Assembly: GCA_045602925.1 (NCBI GenBank)
Contig: JAZSCN010000026.1
Span: 8,576-72,575, forward strand
Direction of reading: 5' to 3'
Source of the DNA: UBA7477 sp045602925
GTDB lineage: Bacteria > Bacillota > Clostridia > Oscillospirales > Ruminococcaceae
DNA length: 64,000 nucleotides
The notes beneath the pieces were generated by a model. That model saw only the letters and a program-made list of their open reading frames with translations, was not told where the DNA came from and ran no database searches. Position numbers and translations under genes: made by a program. Below, piece after piece: positions 49,971 through 59,015 of this stretch. The stretch's first letter is position 1. Every line of letters begins with the position of its first letter.

Positions 49971-52127
49971 TTAGTTATCCATGTACTTTTCCCAAGGCAT
50001 TTCGTCCCAGTTTTCCGAGCCGTCGAATGCAAGTCTTATACATTCAGCGTAGTAGTTGAGCTTTGCCACAATGAAAGGTGAGCGGTCAAGCTCAAACTGA
50101 ACAAAGTTTTCAGGCCTCATAACTGCGCTGAAGATTTCTGCTCTGTCTTCGGTAGCGTTTGTGTGGCCGTATTCTGAAAAGTAGTAAGCGCCCGATGGGT
50201 CAATGTTATTCGTAACACATTCCGCATGCACTTCCTCGGGTGTTAATTCTCCTGTATACCATATATCATCCGGCGGATTGAGCTTATCCCAGCCTTCAGA
50301 AAAGTCCAGTGTACCCTCCAGCTTTTCTTCAACGTAGTGGTCGATAGAATGGCTCAGCTCATGGTGGAGAACGGTGGTGTTCTGAGGGCCTGTTTGTATT
50401 ACAACATTTATGCAGCCGTCAATGGCATACTTGAAGCCGGTCGGGTCTTGCTTGTAAAGGCTGATTATATCTCCTGTGAAGATGAATCTGTATCCCTTAC
50501 AGCCGTCGTTTGAAACCTGGTCAAGGAAGCCTTCGGGATATCTTGCCAGCTCTGTATCGAGGTTATCGAGCGCACTGGAAATAACTTCGTAAGGAGTAAA
50601 GTAGCTTATACTCGAAGCGATATCTTTAAGATAATAGGTGCCCATATATCCGACAGCTTCATTTTCAAAGAGAATTTCTATTCCGTACTTCTCCTCAAGC
50701 TTGTCAGCCTCTTCCCTCAGAGGCTTAAGCTCATCTGATACCTCTGACGGCTGGAGAATGGTGTAAGTCTGGCTGATTGAAGACTCGTCATAGTCAAATT
50801 CAACGTCTTTGCAATCGGATATCTGAATCGTGCTTTCATAGCCATCCTGCATGGAGAGGTCCCATGTCACATACATCTTGTAGCCTGCCATATTGCTGAA
50901 GGCAAGAATGAGAGTGTCATCATCCCAAAAGCATGATTCGTATAAAGCACTCGGCTCGGTGTAGTATGAAACATCGTAGTCTGCATCAAAGCCGAGCTTC
51001 TTTCTGACCTCGTCCTCGTCAGGCATAATCTCCTTGCTGTCAAAAGAGCAGGTGCCTATAAGCTTTCCTGTTTCAATGTCCAGTACCTCAAAGCTGAAAA
51101 TACCATCTGAATATGTGTAGTATATAACCTTGTTGTCACAAGCGGAAAGCTCAAGATAATACCTTTCATTATCATCGAAGGACGCCTTTACGGCGTTGTC
51201 CTTACTGCATGAATACAGTCTGTACTCTGTGGAGTAGTCCTCTGCGTATTTATCGTATGAGAACATACCGTTTGTTAAACTGTAATATCCGTCTGCATCG
51301 AAGTATGTAAGCTCACCCGTTGCAGTATTAAGCACGCCCGAGTGATTCCTGAGGTCTTCTTCGACAGTTGTCAACCGGAGAACATCTTCTCCGTTTATCC
51401 TCTCAACGCCGGACAGGTCTGAAACATAATACTCACTGCTATCTGAAACCATCTTTGATGTTTGGGCTTTCACATCATATCTGTATACAGCCGATAAGTT
51501 ATAGGATAAATAGTAGGCTGTGTTTGTATCGGTGAAATAATACGGTCTGTAGCTTTCTGACTCAAAAGAACCGAGAACATTCATGTCATAGTCATAAACA
51601 GTATATTCGTGATGATTTTCACCTGACTTTATTAACACCATACCGTCATCAAGAAGTTGAATACCGCTGCCGCCGATTGCATAATCCAATTCAGCATTGA
51701 CCTTATATGTTTCCTTGTCAATGAAAATAAGCTTTTCCATCATATTGTCTTTTTCAGCGAAGTATGAGAGTCTGAGCAGTATGTTTTTATCGGTGATTTT
51801 AACTATTTCAAAGGAACCTGCCTCTATGTCACCGTATGTTATAGCTTCGCAATCCATCAGTGTAGTAAGATTAAGGTCTTTGTTACCGCCAAGAGGCTTT
51901 GCCTCTCCCATATCAAAGCCTTCAAGGTCGAAAACATTCTCAGGTTCCGGCTCTGGCTCTGCGGCTGTTGTAGTTGTTGTGGTAGCAGGTGCAGTAGTTG
52001 TAGTTGTTGTAGTATCAGGAGCAGATGAAGAGTCCGCCTTGCTACTGCTGCTGTCCTTGTCGCCACAGGCACAAAGCGAGAGTGCCATAGAAAGCGACAG
52101 CAACGCTGCTGTAAGCTTCTTTATCAT
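49971..52127 (-). CDS. lipoprotein with Thr-rich linker and HExxH metallopeptidase domain (paralogue 3)
   Basis: This 718-residue lipoprotein has MIKKLTAALLSLSMALSLCAC (signal and lipobox), a Thr linker with an Ala-Pro break, a beta-rich middle with repeated YTVYDYDMN and YDVKAQTSKM strands, and the domain HHELSHSIDHYVEEKL...EYGHTNATEDRA. GGAGG before ATG 52127 supports the start. It is the first of the three tandem copies in transcription order. Middle domains have diverged more than the catalytic-looking ends. Confidence 0.75.
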   Translation of the reverse strand: MIKKLTAALLSLSMALSLCACGDKDSSSSKADSSSAPDTTTTTTTAPATTTTTTAAEPEPEPENVFDLEGFDMGEAKPLGGNKDLNLTTLMDCEAITYGDIEAGSFEIVKITDKNILLRLSYFAEKDNMMEKLIFIDKETYKVNAELDYAIGGSGIQLLDDGMVLIKSGENHHEYTVYDYDMNVLGSFESESYRPYYFTDTNTAYYLSYNLSAVYRYDVKAQTSKMVSDSSEYYVSDLSGVERINGEDVLRLTTVEEDLRNHSGVLNTATGELTYFDADGYYSLTNGMFSYDKYAEDYSTEYRLYSCSKDNAVKASFDDNERYYLELSACDNKVIYYTYSDGIFSFEVLDIETGKLIGTCSFDSKEIMPDEDEVRKKLGFDADYDVSYYTEPSALYESCFWDDDTLILAFSNMAGYKMYVTWDLSMQDGYESTIQISDCKDVEFDYDESSISQTYTILQPSEVSDELKPLREEADKLEEKYGIEILFENEAVGYMGTYYLKDIASSISYFTPYEVISSALDNLDTELARYPEGFLDQVSNDGCKGYRFIFTGDIISLYKQDPTGFKYAIDGCINVVIQTGPQNTTVLHHELSHSIDHYVEEKLEGTLDFSEGWDKLNPPDDIWYTGELTPEEVHAECVTNNIDPSGAYYFSEYGHTNATEDRAEIFSAVMRPENFVQFELDRSPFIVAKLNYYAECIRLAFDGSENWDEMPWEKYMDN
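51960..52017 (-). repeat. poly-threonine codon tract, paralogue 3
   Basis: Thr codons as in the other two copies, with one Ala-Pro-Ala break. Confidence 0.8.
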
Positions 52128-52219
52128 AAACAAGCCTCCGTTCAAAAGGTTTTATTTTAACTTAAACGATTGAAAACATTGTATCACATAATAATACTTT
52201 TTTCAAGGGGGAGAGCTTC

Positions 52220-52248
52220 TTGAATTGTTGATACAATCATGTTATAAT
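52220..52248 (+). promoter_or_regulatory. promoter of the SDR-GNAT operon
   Basis: TTGAAT at 52220-52225, a 17-bp spacer and TATAAT at 52243-52248. Confidence 0.65.
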
Positions 52249-52285
52249 GCTGATAAGTAATGAATGCTAAAGGGGACTTCAGACA

Positions 52286-53161
52286 ATGAACATTCTTGTT
52301 ATCGGCGGAACACGTTTTTTCGGAGTACATATGGTAAACGAGCTTATAAAGAGAGGCCATCTGGTGACAATTGCGACAAGAGGCCTTGCAAAAGACAGCT
52401 TCGGAGACAAGGTAAAGCGTATAATCTTTGACCGCAGTGACAGAGACAGCATAAGAACAGCATTCAAGGACAAGCATTTTGACGCTGTTATAGACAAGAT
52501 TGCCTACTGCTCGAATGATATAAGAAACGTGCTTGAGGCTCTTGATTGCGACAGATATATCTATATGTCAACAACCGCCGTGTACGAGCCTAAAACCATC
52601 AACACAGTTGAGGAGAATTATGACGGCAGGGGAAAAGAGCTTGTGTGGTGTGACAGAGGCGACGGTTCTTACAGCGAGGTCAAAAGGCAGGCTGAAATTG
52701 CACTTTCAAACGCATACAGCAATGTAAACTGGACAGCTGTGCGTTATCCTGTTGTTTTAGGAAAAGACGATTATACCAACAGACTTAGGTTTTATGTCGA
52801 GCATATAATAAAGGGTGTTCCGATGAATGTGGACAATGCCGATTTGCAGATGGGATATATCTCCTCAGACGAGGCAGGAAGATTTCTCGCATATATTGCA
52901 GAGCAGGACTTTTGCGGTGCTGTTAACGGCAGTGCACACGGTACAATCTCGCTTTCTGAAATTATGGAATATGTCGGGCAAAAGACAGGCTGCAAGGCGA
53001 TAATTTCTCCCGAAGGAGACAATGCCCCGTATAACGGCGAATGCGAGTTCAGTATAAATACAGACAAGGCACAGGCAATGGGCTTTGAGTTCAGTAACCT
53101 TAAAGACTGGATTTATGAGCTTGTCGATTATTATATTGAAAAAGTTTTTCAGAATAAATAA
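52286..53161 (+). CDS. NAD-dependent epimerase/reductase family protein
   Basis: This 291-residue extended short-chain dehydrogenase shows ILVIGGTRFFGVHMVNEL at the N-terminus, YMSTTAVYEPK, and YSEVKRQAE as Y-x3-K. It resembles the isoflavone-reductase/CSP41-like subgroup. The substrate is unknown. AAAGGGGA lies about 11 nt upstream of the ATG. It leads an operon with two acetyltransferase genes. Confidence 0.85.
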   Translation: MNILVIGGTRFFGVHMVNELIKRGHLVTIATRGLAKDSFGDKVKRIIFDRSDRDSIRTAFKDKHFDAVIDKIAYCSNDIRNVLEALDCDRYIYMSTTAVYEPKTINTVEENYDGRGKELVWCDRGDGSYSEVKRQAEIALSNAYSNVNWTAVRYPVVLGKDDYTNRLRFYVEHIIKGVPMNVDNADLQMGYISSDEAGRFLAYIAEQDFCGAVNGSAHGTISLSEIMEYVGQKTGCKAIISPEGDNAPYNGECEFSINTDKAQAMGFEFSNLKDWIYELVDYYIEKVFQNK

Positions 53162-53172
53162 GGGTGAGGGAA

Positions 53173-53637
53173 ATGATTGAGATAAAAGAACTTACTATGG
53201 ATAATTTCGAGGAGATAAAGGCTTTGTTTCGCAGTGTGTTTATGTCACCGCCGTGGAATGACGACTGGAGCGACGACAACCAGCTTACAAACTACCTGCT
53301 TGACCTCATGGAAGTGAGAACACCGCTTGATTTGGGACTTTACGAAAACGGCGAGCTTGTGGGGATTTCACTCGGCGGAATAAAGCACTGGTGGGGCGGA
53401 ACCGAATACTATATCGAGGAGCTTTGTATCAAAACAGAGTTGCAGGGCAGAGGACTCGGCAAGGAGTTTATAAAGGAAATCGAAAAGCTTTTGCCGTCAA
53501 AGGGAGTAACGCAGATTTTCCTTATGACAGAAAGAACGGTGCCGGCATACTCTTTCTACAAGGGGCTGGGCTTTAAGGAACTTTCCGACCACGTTTCGTT
53601 TTTCCTAGATTTGAAGAAAGGGTGCGGTGAGGAATAA
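53173..53637 (+). CDS. GNAT family N-acetyltransferase
   Basis: This 154-residue acetyltransferase has the acetyl-CoA motif ELCIKTELQGRGLGKEFIKEIE and TERTVPAYSFYKGLGFKEL at the C-terminus. The acceptor is unknown. ATG 53173 with AAGGGTG upstream is preferred to the GTG at 53164. It lies 11 nt after the SDR gene, and its stop overlaps the next GNAT gene by 1 nt. Confidence 0.88.
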   Translation: MIEIKELTMDNFEEIKALFRSVFMSPPWNDDWSDDNQLTNYLLDLMEVRTPLDLGLYENGELVGISLGGIKHWWGGTEYYIEELCIKTELQGRGLGKEFIKEIEKLLPSKGVTQIFLMTERTVPAYSFYKGLGFKELSDHVSFFLDLKKGCGEE

Positions 53638-54095
53638 TGAGTATTATTATGGCAAGCATCTCCGACTTTGAAGCTGTAAAGAACATAACGGTGCAGACGA
53701 TTAAAAGCATCTATCCGCACTATTATCCAAGCGGAGCGGTAGATTTTTTTCTTAGTCATCATAATGACAGCAATATAAAAGCTGACATAGAAAAGTGTAT
53801 CGTTTATTTATGTCTTAATAATGATAATCAAGCGGTAGGAACTGTTACCGTCAAAGAGAACGAGATATGCCGTTTGTTTGTACTGCCGGACAGTCAGGGA
53901 AACGGATACGGACGGGAGCTCCTCACTTTTGCCGAAAACAGAATATCTGAAAACCACAGCAGTATTGTCCTCTCCGCCTCATTACCCGCAAAGGCAATTT
54001 ATCTTAAAAGAGGATATTCCGAAACCGAATACAATTCCATACACACAGACAACGGGGATTATCTCTGCTACGACTTAATGACTAAGCAGGTATAA
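53637..54095 (+). CDS. GNAT family N-acetyltransferase
   Basis: This 152-residue acetyltransferase has the motif RLFVLPDSQGNGYGRELLTFAENRI and a C-terminal AIYLKRGYSETEY. It is the second of two unlike GNAT genes in one operon, so it is not a simple duplicate. Substrate unknown. Its start overlaps the previous stop by 1 nt. Confidence 0.88.
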   Translation: MSIIMASISDFEAVKNITVQTIKSIYPHYYPSGAVDFFLSHHNDSNIKADIEKCIVYLCLNNDNQAVGTVTVKENEICRLFVLPDSQGNGYGRELLTFAENRISENHSSIVLSASLPAKAIYLKRGYSETEYNSIHTDNGDYLCYDLMTKQV

Positions 54096-54103
54096 CATAA
54101 AAA

Positions 54104-54133
54104 AGAGCTATCCGATTTTAATCAGATAGCTCT
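54104..54133. terminator. bidirectional terminator between GNAT gene and guaA
   Basis: AGAGCTATC and GATAGCTCT arms (54104-54112 and 54125-54133), with A runs before and T runs after. Confidence 0.85.
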
Positions 54134-54150
54134 ATATTTTTGTGTGTAGT

Positions 54151-55128
54151 TTATTCCCACTCAATAGTGCCGATTGGCTTTGGTGTGAGGTCGTAGAGGA
54201 CACGGTTGATGCCGTCTACCTCTGCTGTGATTCTTGCAGTAATCTTGTGGAGAAGTGCGTATGGAATCTCCTCAATTGTAGCGCTCATAGCATCAGTTGT
54301 ATTTACAGCTCTGATGATTGCAGGCCAGCCTTCGTATCTCTTTGAATCCTTAACGCCTACGCTCTTCATATCAGGAACAGCGATAAAGTACTGCCATACA
54401 GTCTTGTTAAGACCTGCGTTATCAAATTCTTCTCTAAGGATTGCGTCTGCCTCACGAAGAGCATTCAGTCTGTCTCTTGTGATTGCGCCAAGACATCTTA
54501 CGCCAAGTCCAGGACCAGGGAATGGCTGACGGTCAACCATTGAAGCAGGAAGTCCGAGTGCCTTGCCGACAACTCTTACTTCATCCTTGTAGAGAAGCTT
54601 TACAGGCTCAACGAGCTCAAACTGCATATCCTCAGGGAGTCCACCAACGTTGTGGTGAGCCTTTACGCCGTCACTTTCGAGAATGTCAGGGTAGATTGTT
54701 CCCTGTGCGAGGAATGAAATTCCTTCAAGCTTTGAAGCCTCTTCGTCAAATACCTTGATGAACTCTCCACCGATAATCTTTCTCTTCTTTTCAGGCTCTG
54801 ATACACCTGCAAGAAGGTCAAGAAAGCGGTCTGTAGCGTCGATATAAATAAGGTTTGCATCAAGCTGATTTCTGAAGACTTCGATAACCTGCTCGCTTTC
54901 GCCCTTTCTCATAAGTCCATGGTTAACGTGAACGCAAACAAGCTGCTTTCCGATAGCCTTGATGAGAAGTGCTGCAACAACAGATGAGTCAACACCGCCC
55001 GACAGAGCAAGAAGAACCTTCTTGTCGCCAACCTGCGCTCTAACCTCGCTAATCTGCTCTTCAATAAAAGCGTTAGCAAGCTCTGGAGTTGTAATTCTTT
55101 CCATTGTTTCCGGTCTTACATTACTCAT
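54151..55128 (-). CDS. guaA: GMP synthase ATP-pyrophosphatase subunit (stand-alone)
   Basis: This 325-residue protein converts XMP to GMP with ATP and ammonia. PP-loop LALSGGVDSSVVAALL and the C-terminal dimerisation domain with FPGPGLGVRCLG, GYEGWPAIIRAV-like KRYEGWPAIIRAVNTTDAMSA and GTIEWE are clear. The N-terminal glutamine amidotransferase domain of the usual protein of about 510 residues is absent. The upstream DNA is a promoter region and not a broken frame, so this is a split GuaAb-type gene as in archaea. A separate GATase must be encoded elsewhere, or free ammonia is used. Confidence 0.9.
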   Translation of the reverse strand: MSNVRPETMERITTPELANAFIEEQISEVRAQVGDKKVLLALSGGVDSSVVAALLIKAIGKQLVCVHVNHGLMRKGESEQVIEVFRNQLDANLIYIDATDRFLDLLAGVSEPEKKRKIIGGEFIKVFDEEASKLEGISFLAQGTIYPDILESDGVKAHHNVGGLPEDMQFELVEPVKLLYKDEVRVVGKALGLPASMVDRQPFPGPGLGVRCLGAITRDRLNALREADAILREEFDNAGLNKTVWQYFIAVPDMKSVGVKDSKRYEGWPAIIRAVNTTDAMSATIEEIPYALLHKITARITAEVDGINRVLYDLTPKPIGTIEWE

Positions 55129-55209
55129 AAAACATCTCTCCTAACAAAGTATGGATTAGCTTTAAGCGGTAGCCTAAAGTCTATAATTTACGAATAAAAA
55201 CATACACTA

Positions 55210-55238
55210 AGTATAGCACCACATTTTCTATTTTTCAA
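55210..55238 (-). promoter_or_regulatory. guaA promoter
   Basis: On the minus strand TTGAAA (55233-55238), a 17-bp spacer and TATACT (55210-55215). Confidence 0.65.
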
Positions 55239-55382
55239 TATTTTTTTTAAGCGTAAAGAGAAGTTTTTTTATTTTTACAAAATGAAGTGCTTTACTGCTT
55301 TTTGGATTGTGTAAAATTTATATATGAAGCAACCCAGCTCCACAAGTGAGCAACACGCTAAAGCTGAAACGATAATTTTTCC

Positions 55383-55411
55383 TTGCTTTTCTTCACGAAA
55401 TGGTTTATAAT
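55383..55411 (+). promoter_or_regulatory. promoter of the coiled-coil membrane protein/proBA operon
   Basis: TTGCTT at 55383-55388, a 17-bp spacer and TATAAT at 55406-55411. Confidence 0.65.
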
Positions 55412-55470
55412 ATACTGTGTATGCTTAAATAAGTAAAAACAAGACACATCCTACAAGGAGGTAGTATAAA

Positions 55471-55893
55471 TTGCTTACATTACAGGAGAGCTTTTCTAAG
55501 CTGCAAAATGTCTATGCCCCGTTGCCACTTACAGCGCATCTTGTGTTCTGTGCACTGGCTACACTTTTGTATGCTGTTCTTTATAATCGTTGGGGGAAAA
55601 GGCACTATCTCATAATCATGATTGCCATTGACCTGACTCTTATGACGCAGTTCTGGACTTCTAAAGTGTTAATATACGCACTCGGCATTTGCGAGATAGC
55701 ACTTCTCATTACAGCAGGAGTTTTGGCGTACAGAAGCAACAAGGAAGAAAAGCTTCGTGATGAGGAGAGAAGAAGGTCAGAAAAGGAAAGAGAAGAAGAA
55801 CGTCAGAGAAGAAAGGAAGCCGAGAAGCTTTTTGTCAATCAGGAGTATATTGATAAGAACTTTGTCAGAGATGCTTTTGATGATGATTTTTAA
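55471..55893 (+). CDS. small membrane protein with charged coiled-coil tail, TTG start
   Basis: This 140-residue protein has three hydrophobic segments (about 20-40, 46-62, 64-86) and a highly charged Glu/Arg/Lys coiled coil (about 90-125: EEKLRDEERRRSEKEREEERQ) facing the cytosol. Function unknown. The start is TTG at 55471, fixed by AAGGAGG 9 nt upstream; no ATG is available. It lies 15 nt before the 2-hydroxyacid dehydrogenase gene. Confidence 0.7.
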   Translation: MLTLQESFSKLQNVYAPLPLTAHLVFCALATLLYAVLYNRWGKRHYLIIMIAIDLTLMTQFWTSKVLIYALGICEIALLITAGVLAYRSNKEEKLRDEERRRSEKEREEERQRRKEAEKLFVNQEYIDKNFVRDAFDDDF

Positions 55894-55908
55894 CAGGGAG
55901 ACAAACTG

Positions 55909-56856
55909 ATGAAGCTTGTAATACTCGACAGCGAAACTGTGTCAAAGGGCGATGTTTCGCTTGAAGGAATAACCTCGCTTATGGACAGCGAGGTGTACGG
56001 ATACACCAAAAATGAGCTTGTTGCCGAGAGAATCGGTGATGCCGACGCTGTGTTGTGCAACAAGTGTCTTATAACAAGAGAGGTTTTTGAAAAGTGCAAG
56101 AATCTCAAGTTCGTCGGACTTTTCGCAACAGGCTATAATAACGTTGACCTTGAGGCAGCCAGCGAGCAGGGAGCTGTAGTGTGCAATGTTCCTGCATATT
56201 CTACAGAATCTGTCGCACAGCACACCTTCGCTTTTATCTTAAACTTTTTCTCGAAGATAGGCGACTACTCGCAGACTGTAGATAACGGCGACTGGATAAA
56301 TTATAAGCTGTTTTCCTACTTCTATATGCCGACAGACGAGGTGTGTGGAAAGACACTCGGTATAATAGGCTACGGCACTATAGGCAAGAGGGTTGCGCAG
56401 ATTGCTAAGGCGTTCGGTATGAATGTGCTTGCATATACGAGAACCCCCAAGAACGACGATGCCGCTAAGATGGTGCCCCTTGAGGAGCTTTTAAGAGAAA
56501 GTGATATAGTAACGCTTCATTGCCCACTTACAGATGCGACAAAGGAACTTATAAATAAGGACACACTTTCTTTGATGAAGAAAACCGCCTTGCTTGTTAA
56601 TACCTCAAGAGGTGGAGTCATAAACGAAAATGATTTGGCAAAGGCTCTGGAAAGCGAGCAGATCGCAGGTGCTTGCCTCGATGTTTTAACCTACGAGCCT
56701 ATGAGGGAGGATTGCCCCTTGTACCACGCTAAAAACTGCACAATTACGCCACATATCGCGTGGGCGCCAAAGCCTACGAGAGAAAGGCTTTTAGAGGTTG
56801 TCGCAGAAAACATTAAATGCTGGCTTGACGGCAAGCCTCAGAACAAGGTAAACTGA
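55909..56856 (+). CDS. D-isomer-specific 2-hydroxyacid dehydrogenase
   Basis: This 315-residue NAD enzyme has LGIIGYGTIGKRVAQIAKAFG (Rossmann), the catalytic Arg in VNTSRGGVINENDL, Glu in LTYEPMREDCPL and His in TPHIAWAPKPTRERL. It resembles glycerate dehydrogenase (HprA-like). The substrate cannot be read from sequence. It is followed by proB after 20 nt. GGGAG precedes the ATG. Confidence 0.9.
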   Translation: MKLVILDSETVSKGDVSLEGITSLMDSEVYGYTKNELVAERIGDADAVLCNKCLITREVFEKCKNLKFVGLFATGYNNVDLEAASEQGAVVCNVPAYSTESVAQHTFAFILNFFSKIGDYSQTVDNGDWINYKLFSYFYMPTDEVCGKTLGIIGYGTIGKRVAQIAKAFGMNVLAYTRTPKNDDAAKMVPLEELLRESDIVTLHCPLTDATKELINKDTLSLMKKTALLVNTSRGGVINENDLAKALESEQIAGACLDVLTYEPMREDCPLYHAKNCTITPHIAWAPKPTRERLLEVVAENIKCWLDGKPQNKVN

Positions 56857-56876
56857 TACGAAATGAGGAAGAATAA

Positions 56877-57671
56877 ATGTCATACCTAAAGGACAAAAAG
56901 AGAATAGTAATTAAGCTCGGTACATCTACACTGACTCATAAGACAGGTAGGCTTAACATAAGACGTATCGAGAGAATAGTTAAGAATATCGCAGATTTGC
57001 ACAATGCAGGTCACGAGATAGTTTTAGTTTCAAGCGGAGCTATCGGGCTTGGCATGGCAAAGCTTGGACTTAATGTAAAGCCGAAGGAGACACCACTCAA
57101 GCAGGCTTGCGCAGCTGTCGGACAGTGTGAGCTTATGTACTTCTACGACAAGCTCTTTTCTGACTACAGCCTTAATGTTGCGCAGATGCTTCTTACTAAG
57201 TATGTGCTTTTAGAGGGCAGAAAAGAAAACGTACAGAACGCCCTGAGAGAGCTCCTTAGCTATAACGTTATTCCAATCGTTAACGAAAACGACACCGTTG
57301 CTATAGATGAGCTCGAGCTTGAAGTTGGCGAAAATGACTCTCTTGCTGCTATCGTTGCAACTCTTGCAAAGGCTGACCTGCTTATCATTATGTCGGATAT
57401 TGACGGGCTGTACGACAGCGACCCTCATTCTAACCCTGATGCTAAGCTTATCCCGGTTGTTGAAGAAATCAGCGACGATATAAGAAGGCTCGCAGGTGGT
57501 GCTGGCTCAAAGCTCGGCACAGGCGGAATGATTACAAAGATTAATGCTGCAGAAATCGCCCTCGAGGCCGGTATCGATATGATTATCGTCAACGGCAAGG
57601 ACCCGGACAATCTCTACGCTATTTTTGATGAGAATGAAAGACCGGGAACACTTTTTGTTGCGAAGAAATAA
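56877..57671 (+). CDS. proB: glutamate 5-kinase
   Basis: This 264-residue kinase phosphorylates glutamate in the first step of proline synthesis. It shows VIKLGTSTLTHKTGRL, VSSGAIGLGMAKLGL, NENDTVA, GENDSLAAIVA and GTGGMITKINAAEIALEAG. It lacks the C-terminal PUA domain of the long form (about 365 residues), as in many short ProB proteins. proA begins 12 nt later. Confidence 0.95.
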   Translation: MSYLKDKKRIVIKLGTSTLTHKTGRLNIRRIERIVKNIADLHNAGHEIVLVSSGAIGLGMAKLGLNVKPKETPLKQACAAVGQCELMYFYDKLFSDYSLNVAQMLLTKYVLLEGRKENVQNALRELLSYNVIPIVNENDTVAIDELELEVGENDSLAAIVATLAKADLLIIMSDIDGLYDSDPHSNPDAKLIPVVEEISDDIRRLAGGAGSKLGTGGMITKINAAEIALEAGIDMIIVNGKDPDNLYAIFDENERPGTLFVAKK

Positions 57672-57683
57672 GGAGAGAATGAT

Positions 57684-58946
57684 ATGAATAGTAATCTTAA
57701 CTACATAGAGGTGCTTGGCACAAATGCAAAGAAGGCAAGAGGCGAGCTTGCCGCAGCTATGACAACTCAGAAGAATGAGGCGCTTCTTGAAATATCTCAT
57801 ATCCTGCGCAGAAGCGTCGATAAGATTATCGAGGAAAATGCCAAGGATATAAAAAATGCCAAGGAGAAGGGTATCTCAGAGGCTATGATAGATAGACTCA
57901 CCCTTAACGAAAAGAGAATTGAAAACATCGCTAATGCCTGCGAGTATCTCACAAAGCTCGATGACCCTGTCGGTATGGTCGACGGTGGCGGAGTTCGTCC
58001 TAACGGCATCAAGGTTATAAAGACAAGAGTGCCAATCGGTACTATCGGCATAATCTATGAGGCCAGACCAAACGTTACGGTAGACGCTGCCGCACTTTGT
58101 CTTAAGAGTGGTAATGCAGTTATCCTCCGTGGTGGCTCTGTTGCTTACTATTCCAATAAGTGCCTTGTTGACCTTATGAGAATTGCAGTAGAAAGAGCAG
58201 GCTTTAACCCTGATATAATCCAGCTTGTTGAAAATACAGCAAGAGAAGTTGCAACAATGATGATGAAGGCTAACGGCTATATCGACGTGCTTATCCCAAG
58301 AGGTGGAGCAGGCCTTATCGACAATGTTATCAAGAACGCTACTGTACCTGTTATAGAAACAGGTAAGGGCAACTGTCACATCTATATCGACGAGAGTGCC
58401 GACCTCGATATGGCTGTCAAGGTTACAGATAACGCTAAGACACAGCGTCCGTCGGTTTGTAACGCTATCGAAACCTGTCTCGTGCACAGAACTGTTGCAG
58501 AGAGATTTTTGCTAAAACTCAAGAAGGAGCTTGACAAGCATAATGTAGAAATCAGAGGCTGTAATCTTACAAAGATGATTCTCGGCGATTGTGTCAAGGA
58601 TGTTACCGAGGAGGATTACGCAACAGAATATGACGACTATATCCTAGCTGTAAGAGTTGTAGACGACTTTTATCAGGCTATCGAGCATATAACCCAGTAT
58701 TCTACCGGCCACAGCGAGTGCATTATTACAGAAAGTCTGTACGCAGCTGAGGAGTTCCAGAAGAGAATTGACGCTGCTGCAGTATATGTAAACTGCTCGA
58801 CAAGATTTACAGACGGTGAAGAAATGGGACTCGGTGCAGAGATTGGAATTTCCACACAGAAGCTACATACAAGAGGTCCTATGGGACTTAAAGAGCTTAC
58901 TACAATCAAGTGGCTCATCAGTGGCAACGGTCAAATTAGAGAGTAA
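57684..58946 (+). CDS. proA: glutamate-5-semialdehyde dehydrogenase (gamma-glutamyl phosphate reductase)
   Basis: This 420-residue NADPH enzyme reduces gamma-glutamyl phosphate in proline synthesis. It has RVPIGTIGIIYEARPNVT, LKSGNAVILRGG, the catalytic Cys in SVCNAIETCLVHR and GLGAEIGISTQKLHTRGPMGLKELTT at the C-terminus. GGAGAGAATGAT before ATG supports the start. It is in one operon with proB. Confidence 0.96.
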   Translation: MNSNLNYIEVLGTNAKKARGELAAAMTTQKNEALLEISHILRRSVDKIIEENAKDIKNAKEKGISEAMIDRLTLNEKRIENIANACEYLTKLDDPVGMVDGGGVRPNGIKVIKTRVPIGTIGIIYEARPNVTVDAAALCLKSGNAVILRGGSVAYYSNKCLVDLMRIAVERAGFNPDIIQLVENTAREVATMMMKANGYIDVLIPRGGAGLIDNVIKNATVPVIETGKGNCHIYIDESADLDMAVKVTDNAKTQRPSVCNAIETCLVHRTVAERFLLKLKKELDKHNVEIRGCNLTKMILGDCVKDVTEEDYATEYDDYILAVRVVDDFYQAIEHITQYSTGHSECIITESLYAAEEFQKRIDAAAVYVNCSTRFTDGEEMGLGAEIGISTQKLHTRGPMGLKELTTIKWLISGNGQIRE

Positions 58947-59015
58947 GAAATTCCACGAATAAATGAAAAATAAATTCACAGTATAAGCACATAACCCAAA
59001 AGGGAGTGTAATGCT

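Larger units (their letters stand above)
55129..55470. other. intergenic region with two divergent promoters
   Basis: It holds a minus-strand promoter for guaA (TTGAAA, 17 bp, TATACT; 55210-55238) and a plus-strand promoter (55383-55411). The guaA leader has a CTTTAGGCTA...-type hairpin but lacks the purine-riboswitch core. Nothing else is recognised between 55239 and 55382. Confidence 0.6.

Noticed and set aside
47418..52017. CRISPR-like or microsatellite array from the repeated ACN tracts
   Set aside because: The tracts are in-frame threonine codons inside three lipoprotein genes; there are no spacers.
55129..55230. purine riboswitch before guaA
   Set aside because: No TATGG...GTAAATT...CTA core is present; only a weak hairpin.
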